Assembly: GCA_045106825.1 (NCBI GenBank) | Contig: JBGCFH010000076.1 | Coordinates: 1 to 47,857, forward strand | Length of the DNA: 47,857 bases | DNA from: CAWVWD01 sp045106825 | GTDB taxonomy: Bacteria; Bacteroidota; Bacteroidia; Chitinophagales; Saprospiraceae | Direction of reading: 5' to 3' | Shown here: piece after piece, positions 33,348-41,292 of the stretch | Layout: each line of letters starts with the position of its first letter | How positions within the stretch are numbered: position 1 is the first letter of the stretch | The notes under the pieces: generated by a model | What the model saw: only the letters and a program-made list of their open reading frames with translations | Database searches by the model: none | Told to the model about the DNA's origin: nothing | Position numbers and translations under genes: made by a program

Positions 33348-34733
33348 ATGAAGCAAACTACACTTAAAGACAGTATTCATTTAGAAGGCGTTGGGCTACA
33401 CACCGGACAGGTTGTAAAGATTACGATTCAACCTTCTACTGTCAATCATGGTTTAAAATTTAAAAGAACCGACATTGAAAAATCACCAATTATTCCTGCA
33501 ACAGCAGATTATGTAATTTCTACTAATCGTAGTACAACAATTGGCAAAAAAGAAGTAACGATTAGTACAGTTGAACATTTATTAGCTGCTTTTGTCGGTT
33601 GTGGTGTCGATAATGCATTAATTGAGGTCGACGGTGGCGAAATTCCAATTATGGATGGAAGTTCTAAACTTTTTATAGACGCTATTCAAGAAGTAGGCAT
33701 CGAAACTTTAGAAAAAGACAATGATTATTTGATTATTGAATCTGCTTTTTCATTTACGGACGAAGCTACAGGAACGGAATTCGTGTTGTCTCCTGCTGAA
33801 GGATATTCCGTTACAACGTTGATTGATTTTGATTCTCCAGTTTTAGGTCAACAATATGCTCAATTAGATTCTGTTACGAATTTTAATGATGAGATTGGTT
33901 CTGCTCGTACTTTTGCTTTTTTACATGAAGTTGAAGAGTTATTAGACAATGGCTTGATAAAAGGAGGTGATTTAGACAATGCTATTGTTGTAGTTGATAA
34001 AGAATTAAGCGATATTGACCAAAAACGATTGGTTGAAAAAACAGGAAAAACAAATATTGCTGTTCAGAAAGGTATTTTGAATACAACGGCTCTACGTTTT
34101 AATAATGAACCTGCAAGACATAAATTATTAGATGTTGTCGGTGATTTGGCGTTGGTTGGTAAACGCATCAAAGGCAAGATTATCGCTACAAAACCAGGAC
34201 ATACTGCAAACACGGCTTTGGCTAAACACCTAAAAGCCATGTATAATAAACAACGAAAACTACGAGGTGTACCGAAGTATGATATTTCTGCACCAATAGT
34301 TTATGATACGATGCAAATAGCGGCAATGTTGCCACATCGTTATCCGTTCTTGTTGATAGACAAAATCACGGAACTTGGCGAGAAGCATGTTGTCGGTATC
34401 AAAAATATAACTTTTAACGAAAACTTCTTTCAAGGACACTTTCCGAATAATCCAGTCATGCCAGGTGTTTTACAACTGGAAGCAATGGCTCAAACAGGCG
34501 GAATTTTAGCATTATCAATGGTCGAAGAACCTGACAAATGGGATACTTACTTCCTAAAAATTGATAAAGCTAAATTTAAAAGAAAAGTCGTTCCTGGAGA
34601 TACTGTAATTTTTAAATTAGAATTGTTAGCTCCTATAAGACGAGGAATTGTTCACATGAAAGGTACTGCCTATGTGGGTGAAAATTTGGTTTCTGAGGGC
34701 GAACTGACTGCACAAATTGTAAAAGCACGATGA
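33348..34733 (+). CDS. lpxC: Bifunctional UDP-3-O-acyl-GlcNAc deacetylase / 3-hydroxyacyl-ACP dehydratase (LpxC-FabZ fusion)
   Basis: The 461-residue protein joins two enzymes that compete for or share hydroxyacyl chains. Residues 1 to about 300 are LpxC, the committed lipid A step: SIHLEGVGLHTGQVV, the zinc His in TVEHLLAAFVGCGVDN (about residue 79), DGSS and the C-terminal HKLLDVVGDLALVG plus KPGHTANTALAKHLK. Residues about 318-461 are FabZ, with catalytic His in LPHRYPFLLIDK and Glu in MPGVLQLEAMAQTGG. The fusion is typical of Bacteroidota. The stop overlaps the lpxA start in ATGA (34730-34733), so translation is coupled. Confidence 0.97.
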   Translation: MKQTTLKDSIHLEGVGLHTGQVVKITIQPSTVNHGLKFKRTDIEKSPIIPATADYVISTNRSTTIGKKEVTISTVEHLLAAFVGCGVDNALIEVDGGEIPIMDGSSKLFIDAIQEVGIETLEKDNDYLIIESAFSFTDEATGTEFVLSPAEGYSVTTLIDFDSPVLGQQYAQLDSVTNFNDEIGSARTFAFLHEVEELLDNGLIKGGDLDNAIVVVDKELSDIDQKRLVEKTGKTNIAVQKGILNTTALRFNNEPARHKLLDVVGDLALVGKRIKGKIIATKPGHTANTALAKHLKAMYNKQRKLRGVPKYDISAPIVYDTMQIAAMLPHRYPFLLIDKITELGEKHVVGIKNITFNENFFQGHFPNNPVMPGVLQLEAMAQTGGILALSMVEEPDKWDTYFLKIDKAKFKRKVVPGDTVIFKLELLAPIRRGIVHMKGTAYVGENLVSEGELTAQIVKAR

Positions 34734-35542
34734 GTAAAATATCACATTTATCTCAAATTCATCCTGATGTAAAACTTGGAAATAATGTAACAATTGATCC
34801 TTTTGTCACTATTTATGATGATGTAGAAATTGGTGACAATACTTGGATTGGACCTAATGTAACCATTATGTCTGGTACAAGAATAGGAAGTGATTGTAAA
34901 ATTTTTCCAGGAGCAGTTTTAGGGGCTGAACCACAAGATTTGAAATTCGAAGGCGAATATTCTACGCTCGAAATCGGAAACCATGTGACGATTAGAGAAT
35001 ATGCAACCGTAAAGCGAGGAACAAAAGCCCGAGGAAAAACAATAATACATGACTATGTTTTATTGATGTCTTATACACACGTTGCACACGATTGTATCAT
35101 CGGACAACATTCTGTTTTGGCTGCTTTTGCAGGTTTAGCAGGTCATGTAGAAATAGGTGAATATGTGATTTTGGGTGGTTATGCTGCCGTACATCAATTT
35201 ACAAAAATTGGTAATCATGCCTTTGTCAGAGGTGGAAGTTTAGTCACTAAAGATGTTCCTCCTTTTGTGAAAGCTGTTCGTGATCCGATTTATTTTTCGG
35301 GTGTAAATGTTGTGGGATTGCGTCGTCGTCAATTTTCATTAGAAGATACACAGGCGATTCAAGAAGTCTATAGAGTTATCTTTTCTAATGGTCTAAATAC
35401 GTCTCAAGCAGTTGAGTACATCGAAGAAAAAATGATTCACTTACCACATGCAAAAACAATTGTGGATTTCGTCAAATCATCATCAAGAGGAATTATTAAA
35501 GGGAAAATGTTGAATGGACATAAAGTTGAAACAACTTGGTAA
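34730..35542 (+). CDS. lpxA: UDP-N-acetylglucosamine O-acyltransferase
   Basis: LpxA makes the first lipid A precursor by moving an acyl chain from ACP to UDP-GlcNAc. The 270-residue protein has hexapeptide repeats from residue 10 to about 190 (for example IGDNTWIGPNVTIM), the catalytic His in YTHVAHDCIIGQHSVLA (about residue 122) and the hydrocarbon-ruler segment HVEIGEYVILGGYAAVHQF. A helical C-terminal domain follows (RRRQFSLEDTQAIQEVYRVIF). It overlaps lpxC-fabZ by four bases and the ABC gene by 29 bases, so the three are one transcript. Confidence 0.97.
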   Translation: MSKISHLSQIHPDVKLGNNVTIDPFVTIYDDVEIGDNTWIGPNVTIMSGTRIGSDCKIFPGAVLGAEPQDLKFEGEYSTLEIGNHVTIREYATVKRGTKARGKTIIHDYVLLMSYTHVAHDCIIGQHSVLAAFAGLAGHVEIGEYVILGGYAAVHQFTKIGNHAFVRGGSLVTKDVPPFVKAVRDPIYFSGVNVVGLRRRQFSLEDTQAIQEVYRVIFSNGLNTSQAVEYIEEKMIHLPHAKTIVDFVKSSSRGIIKGKMLNGHKVETTW

Positions 35543-36131
35543 ACGTTATAAATTTGAGTGGATTTTTCGAGGTATTGATTTTGAATTTAAAGCCAATACA
35601 GGTTATGCGGTTTTAGGACCAAACGGTTCCGGAAAATCCACTTTGTTAAAAGTCCTTTCAGGATACTCAACACCATCGAAAGGAAAAATTGAGTTTTTTG
35701 AAAATAATCAACCTTTAGATAAGGACAAAACCTATTTGCAGTTAAGTTACGCTGCACCTTATATCGAGTTGATTGAAGAATATACATTGACTGAAATGCT
35801 GGATTTTCATCAGCGATTCAAACGATTTCAAAATAACCTTGACACTTCATCTGTCATTGACCTCCTTAACTTCTCGAAATCCAAACACAAAGAAATTAAA
35901 TTCTTTTCATCTGGTATGAAACAACGCCTAAAATTAGTTTTGGCGATTTGTTCTGATACGAATTTTTTGCTGTTAGATGAACCAACAACAAACTTAGATG
36001 CGGAAGGTGTCGCTTGGTATCAGTCGTTAATCGAACAATTTACTAAAAACCGATTAGTAATTGTAGCTTCGAATGTAGAACATGATTATCATTTTTGTAC
36101 AGAAAAACTGAATATTATAGATTACAAGTAA
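35514..36131 (+). CDS. ABC transporter-type ATPase, single domain
   Basis: The 205-residue protein is one nucleotide-binding domain: Walker A GPNGSGKST (about residues 35-43), signature FSSGMKQRLKL (about 131-141), Walker B NFLLLDEPTTNLD (about 150-162) and the switch His region VEHDYHFC. No permease gene is adjacent, so it must work with a membrane partner coded elsewhere, or as a cytoplasmic ATPase. The ORF begins inside lpxA, 29 bases before its stop, and the first strand (KLKQLGKRYKFEWIFRGIDF) needs that start, so strong translational coupling to lipid A synthesis is indicated. A CcmA- or LptB-like role is possible but unproven. Confidence 0.88.
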   Translation: MDIKLKQLGKRYKFEWIFRGIDFEFKANTGYAVLGPNGSGKSTLLKVLSGYSTPSKGKIEFFENNQPLDKDKTYLQLSYAAPYIELIEEYTLTEMLDFHQRFKRFQNNLDTSSVIDLLNFSKSKHKEIKFFSSGMKQRLKLVLAICSDTNFLLLDEPTTNLDAEGVAWYQSLIEQFTKNRLVIVASNVEHDYHFCTEKLNIIDYK

Positions 36132-36214
36132 AGTAGTAGGTAATAAGTAAGAGGTAAATCAAATTTACTAAAAATACCTCTTACTTCTTACCTATTACTT
36201 ACGACCTATTACTT
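36131..36214. repeat. Inverted repeat and probable terminator after the lpx-ABC operon
   Basis: AAGTAAGAGGTA (36145-36156) pairs perfectly with 36175-36186 around an 18-base loop. The flanks continue the similarity as repeated AAGTAATAGGT-like units, four copies on the two strands between 36131 and 36214. The element fills the 89-base gap to the hydrolase gene and ends with AAAAAA right before its ATG. Confidence 0.6.
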
Positions 36215-36220
36215 AAAAAA

Positions 36221-37015
36221 ATGCCTTTCACTACATTTAACCAACAGCAAGTATTTTATCAAACACAAGGAGAAGGTTTTCCACTGGTTTTTATTCATGG
36301 TTTCTGTGAAGATAGCACGATGTGGAACACATTTATTCTACCTTTTATAGAAACATATCAAGTAATCCTAATAGATTTACCAGGCTTTGGTCAATCTGAC
36401 GTGCAAGATAAAGCTACTATCTATCATTTTGCGAAAGCAATAAAAAAAATACTGACCGACTTAGAAATCACTGATTGTATCATGATTGGTCACTCGATGG
36501 GCGGTTATACGACTTTGGCTTTCGCCGAATATTTTCCTGAGTTTTTGTCGGGTTTTTGTTTGTTTCATTCGCATCCGTTTGCTGATATGGAAGAGAAGAA
36601 AGCGAATCGTTTGAAAACTATCAAATTCATCCAACGACATGGGAATGCACCGTTTTTGGGTCAAATGATTCCAAATTTATTTTCTGATAATTTTCGTAAG
36701 GAAAATATGGATTTGGTTGCTAAAATGATTGATGATGCAACTGCTTATCCTGAAAAAGGTATCACGAATGCCTTGGAAGCGATGATAAATCGACCAAATC
36801 GAACCAATATTTTAGAACAATCTGACGTTCCTATTTTATTGATTATTGGAAAAAAAGATACTGCTGTTTCGTATGATAATAGTTTAAAAATGTGTGCGTT
36901 AGCAAAGGTTACAGACGTTCAGATATTAGAAACTGTTGGGCATATGGGAATGTTTGAAGTGAGAGAAAAAACACAGAAAATTATTGAAAACTTTATACAA
37001 TTTATAAAATTGTAA
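36221..37015 (+). CDS. Alpha/beta-hydrolase fold protein
   Basis: The 264-residue protein has the whole catalytic triad of the fold: oxyanion strand VFIHGFCEDSTMW (about residues 23-35), nucleophile in GHSMGG (Ser92 region), acid in LLIIGKKDTAVS and His in ETVGHMGMFE. There is no signal peptide, so it is cytoplasmic. The closest families by pattern are carboxylesterases or BioH- and MhpC-like hydrolases; the substrate cannot be told. It follows the ABC ATPase after a hairpin repeat and is probably transcribed apart. Confidence 0.88.
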   Translation: MPFTTFNQQQVFYQTQGEGFPLVFIHGFCEDSTMWNTFILPFIETYQVILIDLPGFGQSDVQDKATIYHFAKAIKKILTDLEITDCIMIGHSMGGYTTLAFAEYFPEFLSGFCLFHSHPFADMEEKKANRLKTIKFIQRHGNAPFLGQMIPNLFSDNFRKENMDLVAKMIDDATAYPEKGITNALEAMINRPNRTNILEQSDVPILLIIGKKDTAVSYDNSLKMCALAKVTDVQILETVGHMGMFEVREKTQKIIENFIQFIKL

Positions 37016-37106
37016 TCATCTATAATTAACTGTTGTTTTTTTTAGTTTATCTTTCCGAAGCTGGAGCTTCAAAAGTACGTAAAACCTACGATTAAATAAA
37101 AACAAA

Positions 37107-37829
37107 ATGAATCAAAGTTACAAACGATTAATCGCTGTATTAATCGTGTTTATCATATTAGCAATTGGCTATCGACAAGTCCGTCAATATTTGCATCAAG
37201 AACGTGCATTTCCTCGTATTACAGGATTTGAGGTTCATGGAATTGATGTTTCTCACCATCAAAAAAACATTAATTGGAATAAGGTAAAAGAGGATTCGAT
37301 TGATTTTGTATTTATGAAAGCAACGGAAGGCGAGAATTTTCGTGACCCAAATTTTGAATTTAATTGGCGTTCTGCTAAAGAGAAAAATATCGTTCGAGGT
37401 ACATATCATTTTTATCGACCTTCGGTTGATGCAGAGATTCAGGCGAAACATTTTATCAGAACGGTAAAGTTATCGTCTGGTGATTTTCCACCAGTTTTGG
37501 ATTTGGAAGTTAGTGATAATAGACCCAAACAAATTATTATTGAAGGTGCGAAAAGGTGGTTAAAAATAATTGAACAACATTATGGTGTAAAGCCGATTTT
37601 ATATGTGAATCGGAATTGGTTTGAAGAGTATGTTGATGGAAATTTTGATGATTATGTCGTTTGGATGGCTGCTTACACGGTTTCGCCTCAACCAGAGTTA
37701 GTGAATGGAAAGGATTGGAATTTTTGGCAATATACAAATCGAGGTCGGATTCAAGGAATTGATGGTGCGGTTGATTTGAATGTGTTTTATGGCTCGAAGG
37801 AGGAGTTGAAGGCGTTTGTGATTCCTTGA
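37107..37829 (+). CDS. GH25 family lysozyme (N-acetylmuramidase), membrane-anchored or exported
   Basis: GH25 enzymes cleave the bond between MurNAc and GlcNAc in peptidoglycan. The 240-residue protein has one N-terminal hydrophobic helix (residues 9-22, LIAVLIVFIILAIGY) that acts as signal anchor. The catalytic domain begins GIDVSHHQKNINW (about residue 45) and includes FVFMKATEGENFRDPNF, GTYHFYRP, the catalytic pair DLE in PPVLDLEVSD (about 131-137) and WQYTNRGRIQGIDGAVDLN near the C-terminus. A role in wall remodelling or against other bacteria are both possible. No immunity gene is adjacent. Confidence 0.93.
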   Translation: MNQSYKRLIAVLIVFIILAIGYRQVRQYLHQERAFPRITGFEVHGIDVSHHQKNINWNKVKEDSIDFVFMKATEGENFRDPNFEFNWRSAKEKNIVRGTYHFYRPSVDAEIQAKHFIRTVKLSSGDFPPVLDLEVSDNRPKQIIIEGAKRWLKIIEQHYGVKPILYVNRNWFEEYVDGNFDDYVVWMAAYTVSPQPELVNGKDWNFWQYTNRGRIQGIDGAVDLNVFYGSKEELKAFVIP

Positions 37830-38001
37830 TTAACAGTTCATACATTATGCGTTTAATCGGGATGAAATCCCAATTTTATAGATACTGCTTAGTTTAAGAA
37901 GTTGGTGAACTCAATTAAACGTACAATTTTTTGATGCGTTTGTACTTGCATAATTCCTTTTTATTACTCATTTTTAGGGAAACAAATCCAACTTGTCCAA
38001 A

Positions 38002-40296
38002 ATGCCTACATTCAATAACATAAAACAACTACTTGGAGAAAATGACTTTGAAGCTGCTTTCAAAGCATTGGAACAGAAAAACTTGAACATCAATCAAAAA
38101 GATGATGTATTGAGGTTTAAATATCGTTTTAGTGATTTGGAAGACAAGGTAATCAGGCAATTAATTACACAAGAAAAAGCGAGTGTTATTCGTAATAATA
38201 TTTTGAATGATTTGTTAGACTTTTTCTATAAAATTGAAAATGGCAAATATGAAATTGAAGCTAAACCAAAAAAATCATTAACAGAAAAATTATTTGGTTT
38301 CATTTCGTTTCAACAACAATCAGCAGACGTAAAAACAAATCTTTTTGCTGAAGAAGAAACTAAAATCATTGAAAACCTAATCGAACGCTACGAAAGCCGA
38401 TTAGAACAAAAGACCGATAAACGTTTACCTGTCGATTTAGAGTTGACTTATACCCGAGAAGGTACAAGTGACGATTATTTTCAACGACATTTTGATAAAG
38501 TCGAAATCAATCAACCGATAAATACGGATTGGGTTACAACACTCAAAAAACACGAACATATTTTAATCATCGGAAAACCTGGTGCAGGAAAATCCACACA
38601 ATTATTAGAATTAGCGGTAGCTTGGTTAAAAGACAAAACTTGTCCACAAATTACTGTTGTATTCAACTTAGCACCTTGGACATTCGATAATCAACATTTT
38701 CATGAATGGTTACAATCCGCTTTGGTTTCTGGTTATGGTTTTTCAAAAGCATTGGCAAAAGAAGCGATTGAAAAGAATCGTATTTTACCCTTATTAGATG
38801 GTTTAGATGAAGTTGGGGCAAAAGAAGAAACTGATGATAAAAAAGATGAATTGCGTTCACATTGTTTGGATGCAATTGACCGTTATTTAGCTTTGTCTGA
38901 TGTGCCTTATATGGCAATTTGTTCACGTATTAATGAATTTAAAACAGCAACCGATGCACCAATAAAAGCCGAAATTCTTATTAATCCATTAACGCCAAAA
39001 CAAATTCGTCAAACTTTTATCAATGCTTTAAAAGACAAACAAAACTTAACCAACAATGATGAAAATGCAGTTAATAATTTATTACAATTACTCAAAATAC
39101 ATCCAACTTTAGAGAAGATTTTGTGTACGCCTTTTTATTATAATATTGCTTTAGATGTTTTTGGTGAATATAAAACCAAAAAATACAAATATTTACCTAA
39201 TAAACAGGACGATTTAGAACAGTATTTAGTAGAAGCTTTTTTGGATAAAAAATTGATAAATACGAAGAATAAGCACGGTTATGAAGCGAAAAAAATTCGA
39301 CATTATTTGGGTTTTGTTGCGAGTGTTTTAGAGATGAAGAATTTGAAGAACTTTGAGTTGGTTGATATTAATTGGATAAGTCCAATATTAAAAGGTATGC
39401 TTTTAGGAACTACTTTTTCAATAATACTTCCATTTAATATTTATTTCAACTTAATTGTTGGTTTTTTATTTGGCTTTTTGGGGAGTTTTTCAACCTTAAC
39501 TTTAACAGGTATTATCTTAGGGCTTCATACAGTTGAAATTGATTTCAATAATGATGGTTTATGGATAATTATTCAAGATATAATTGGATTAATAGTATCA
39601 ACTTTATTAATAATATATCCTCTTACATATTTAGGTATGTTATTAGATTACTTCAATGGAAGTTTTTTGAATAATAAAAAAGATTATACTTTTATTAATT
39701 TGAAAAATTTAATTTATTTGATTTTTGGTGATTTATATAATTTGATTGGCTACAGTATTTTAATCATTTATCTTTATTGGAAAGAATCTGAAGTACAAAC
39801 AATATTTTATGTAGTCTGCGTTATGTTAACTATACAAACATTTTTGTTGATTTTCACAAATTACAAAAAAATAGATAAAAGCAAGTTGATAAAAGTTAGA
39901 AATATAGTTATCCCTCAAACACCATATTTTAGAATTATTGATAGATTTCCTTTTGAAATAATTTTTAATTTTTCACTATTATCAATCATAATATTTACCT
40001 TTAATTTTTTAGTAAAACACTTTGAAATATTATTATTTGGCTTTATTACTTTTGAAGTTACTCTATCCCAAGTAATTATTTTAATTATTAGCACATCTAT
40101 AATACTTTCATTTTTTTCGAATCATTTTTTAAGTAGACTAAAGTTATTTTTTTTAAAAAAACTCCCATTCCGTTGGGTAAGCTTCTTCACCTACGCCACA
40201 AAAGCAAGCATCTTAGAACAAGATGGTGGACAATGGCGATTTCGACATCAGATATTGCAGGATTATTTTTTGGAACATTGGAAGAAGAATAATTAA
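38002..40296 (+). CDS. NACHT NTPase with N-terminal effector-associated-like domain and membrane-spanning C-terminal half
   Basis: From the ATG at 38002 the protein has 764 residues (a TTG at 37993 would add three). Residues about 1-78 form a small helical domain (IKQLLGENDFEAAFKALEQ, then RFKYRFSDLEDKVIRQLITQ and a final DLLDFFYKIE) that fits EAD11, an effector-associated adaptor found on bacterial NACHT and peptidase proteins. After a linker the NACHT domain has Walker A GKPGAGKST (about 191-199) and Walker B ILPLLDGLDEVG (about 261-272), then a sensor strand PYMAICSRINEF. Residues about 460-720 hold eight or so hydrophobic helices. The typical NACHT end motif, FRHQILQDYFLEHW, is placed after the membrane region. 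The gene ends 4 bases from convergent xisI. A role in NLR-like defence is inference. Confidence 0.85.
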   Translation: MPTFNNIKQLLGENDFEAAFKALEQKNLNINQKDDVLRFKYRFSDLEDKVIRQLITQEKASVIRNNILNDLLDFFYKIENGKYEIEAKPKKSLTEKLFGFISFQQQSADVKTNLFAEEETKIIENLIERYESRLEQKTDKRLPVDLELTYTREGTSDDYFQRHFDKVEINQPINTDWVTTLKKHEHILIIGKPGAGKSTQLLELAVAWLKDKTCPQITVVFNLAPWTFDNQHFHEWLQSALVSGYGFSKALAKEAIEKNRILPLLDGLDEVGAKEETDDKKDELRSHCLDAIDRYLALSDVPYMAICSRINEFKTATDAPIKAEILINPLTPKQIRQTFINALKDKQNLTNNDENAVNNLLQLLKIHPTLEKILCTPFYYNIALDVFGEYKTKKYKYLPNKQDDLEQYLVEAFLDKKLINTKNKHGYEAKKIRHYLGFVASVLEMKNLKNFELVDINWISPILKGMLLGTTFSIILPFNIYFNLIVGFLFGFLGSFSTLTLTGIILGLHTVEIDFNNDGLWIIIQDIIGLIVSTLLIIYPLTYLGMLLDYFNGSFLNNKKDYTFINLKNLIYLIFGDLYNLIGYSILIIYLYWKESEVQTIFYVVCVMLTIQTFLLIFTNYKKIDKSKLIKVRNIVIPQTPYFRIIDRFPFEIIFNFSLLSIIIFTFNFLVKHFEILLFGFITFEVTLSQVIILIISTSIILSFFSNHFLSRLKLFFLKKLPFRWVSFFTYATKASILEQDGGQWRFRHQILQDYFLEHWKKNN

Positions 40297-40300
40297 GAAT

Positions 40301-40657
40301 TTACACTGTTGCAAAATCTGAAAACTGACGCATATAAGGTGATAAAAAGCCTAAAACAATATCCGATTGCAGAATGCCGCCTTCTAATAAATCATCGACA
40401 ATAATCGCATCCGTATTATCTTGTTGTACCCAAACTTTTCCATCTTTAATATCAATATGAAAGGCTACACCATAAATAAATTTACTCGTTTCAGCATTCC
40501 AACCGATTGACATTAACATAAAGTGATTATGCTTGGTATCAAACAATAATTGAGTTTCTACAAAAGCCTGTTTCGGATGTCTATTGTTATTCCGAATGTC
40601 TGCATGACGTTGTAACGCAGCCATGATAATTTGTTGATATTTTTCTATTTTATCCAT
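40301..40657 (-). CDS. xisI: XisI-family protein
   Basis: The 118-residue protein matches XisI: N-terminal helix MDKIEKYQQIIMAALQRHAD, the strand pair AFVETQLLFDTKHNHFMLMSIGW, and FHIDIKDGKVWVQQDNTDAIIVDDLLEGGI (about residues 67-96). XisI was defined in heterocyst-forming cyanobacteria as needed, with XisH, for excision of the fdxN element by the XisF recombinase. Many XisHI pairs occur far from such elements, so the basic activity is probably different. Its start overlaps the end of xisH by 13 bases, so the two are translated as a pair. No recombinase is adjacent here. Confidence 0.9.
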   Translation of the reverse strand: MDKIEKYQQIIMAALQRHADIRNNNRHPKQAFVETQLLFDTKHNHFMLMSIGWNAETSKFIYGVAFHIDIKDGKVWVQQDNTDAIIVDDLLEGGILQSDIVLGFLSPYMRQFSDFATV

Positions 40658-41061
40658 CGTATTGATTTTTGGTTTTGAATATCAAACAGGATGATTTTCA
40701 AATTGGTTTGTCGAATAACTTTTTGATAAAATTCTTTTTTTAAAAGTGTATCCCAAATATCCGAAGGTACACCTAAATAAACAACTCTTTCGGCATCGAA
40801 GTCTTGTAAGGCTGTTCGATATAATATAAACTGACCTAAAGCATGATAAAACGAAGTTTGTGCAGATTTACCAACAAAACTTTTGACTTCAACTGCTATT
40901 TTTTCCGTTTTATTTTCTGCAATAATGATTTTATCAGCCGTCAAATCAATATACAAGTCAGGCGTATTTTCCATCGAAATATGTAAAGGGTCAGCAATAA
41001 TCGTCCAACCTTCTTTTATCAAAATAGATTTTACGATTTCATGTATAATATCTTTTGCCAT
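40645..41061 (-). CDS. xisH: XisH-family protein, PD-(D/E)XK nuclease-like
   Basis: The 138-residue protein matches XisH: MAKDIIHEIVKSILIKEGW at the start, TPDLYIDLTADKIIIAEN (about residues 33-50) and IAVEVKSFVGKSAQTSFYHALGQF (about 54-77). PD followed by E-x-K (EVK) is the core of the PD-(D/E)XK nuclease fold, to which XisH is related. The catalytic Asp, Glu and Lys all appear intact, so it could cut DNA. It is the first gene of the xisHI pair. Upstream lies a 232-base gap with a remnant NACHT 3' end and the terminator of the following gene. Nuclease plus controller (XisI) is a plausible reading. Confidence 0.9.
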   Translation of the reverse strand: MAKDIIHEIVKSILIKEGWTIIADPLHISMENTPDLYIDLTADKIIIAENKTEKIAVEVKSFVGKSAQTSFYHALGQFILYRTALQDFDAERVVYLGVPSDIWDTLLKKEFYQKVIRQTNLKIILFDIQNQKSIRWIK

Positions 41062-41162
41062 ACTTTAAAAATACATTATTTTTTACAGTTTATGTTGATA
41101 AATAGGTTATATTTTTTTCCTCTATCAATAAATAGACAAAAATCTTAAATCAAGTTGTTGCT

Positions 41163-41220
41163 CAATAAAATTTCGGCATCAGATATTCTTACTTTTTGGA
41201 GCTTTGGAAAAATAATTAAG
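41163..41220 (+). pseudogene. Remnant copy of the NACHT gene 3' end
   Basis: This stretch repeats the last about 65 bases of the NACHT gene (40231-40297) in the same orientation: TTTCGGCATCAGATATT against TTTCGACATCAGATATT (16 of 17), then TTTTTGGAGCTTTGGAA against TTTTTGGAACATTGGAA, and an identical ATAATTAAG containing the stop. Translated, it reads KFRHQIFLLFGALEK and stop, against FRHQILQDYFLEHWKK. Small deletions separate the matching blocks. It is the end of a second NACHT-like gene of which the rest is lost, or of a longer duplication. The intact and remnant tails bracket xisHI. Confidence 0.75.
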
Positions 41221-41224
41221 CAAT

Positions 41225-41256
41225 AAAAAAGCCTTCTCATCAAAAGACAAGAAGGC
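41225..41256 (-). terminator. Rho-independent terminator of the DUF7452/cytolysin-like gene
   Basis: GCCTTCT (41231-41237) pairs with AGAAGGC (41250-41256) around a 12-base loop. On the minus strand the stem is followed by TTTTTT (complement of 41225-41230). It lies 37 bases beyond the stop codon at 41293. Confidence 0.85.
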
Positions 41257-41292
41257 GATATAATTACGAAATTTAGGGTTATTCATTACTAA

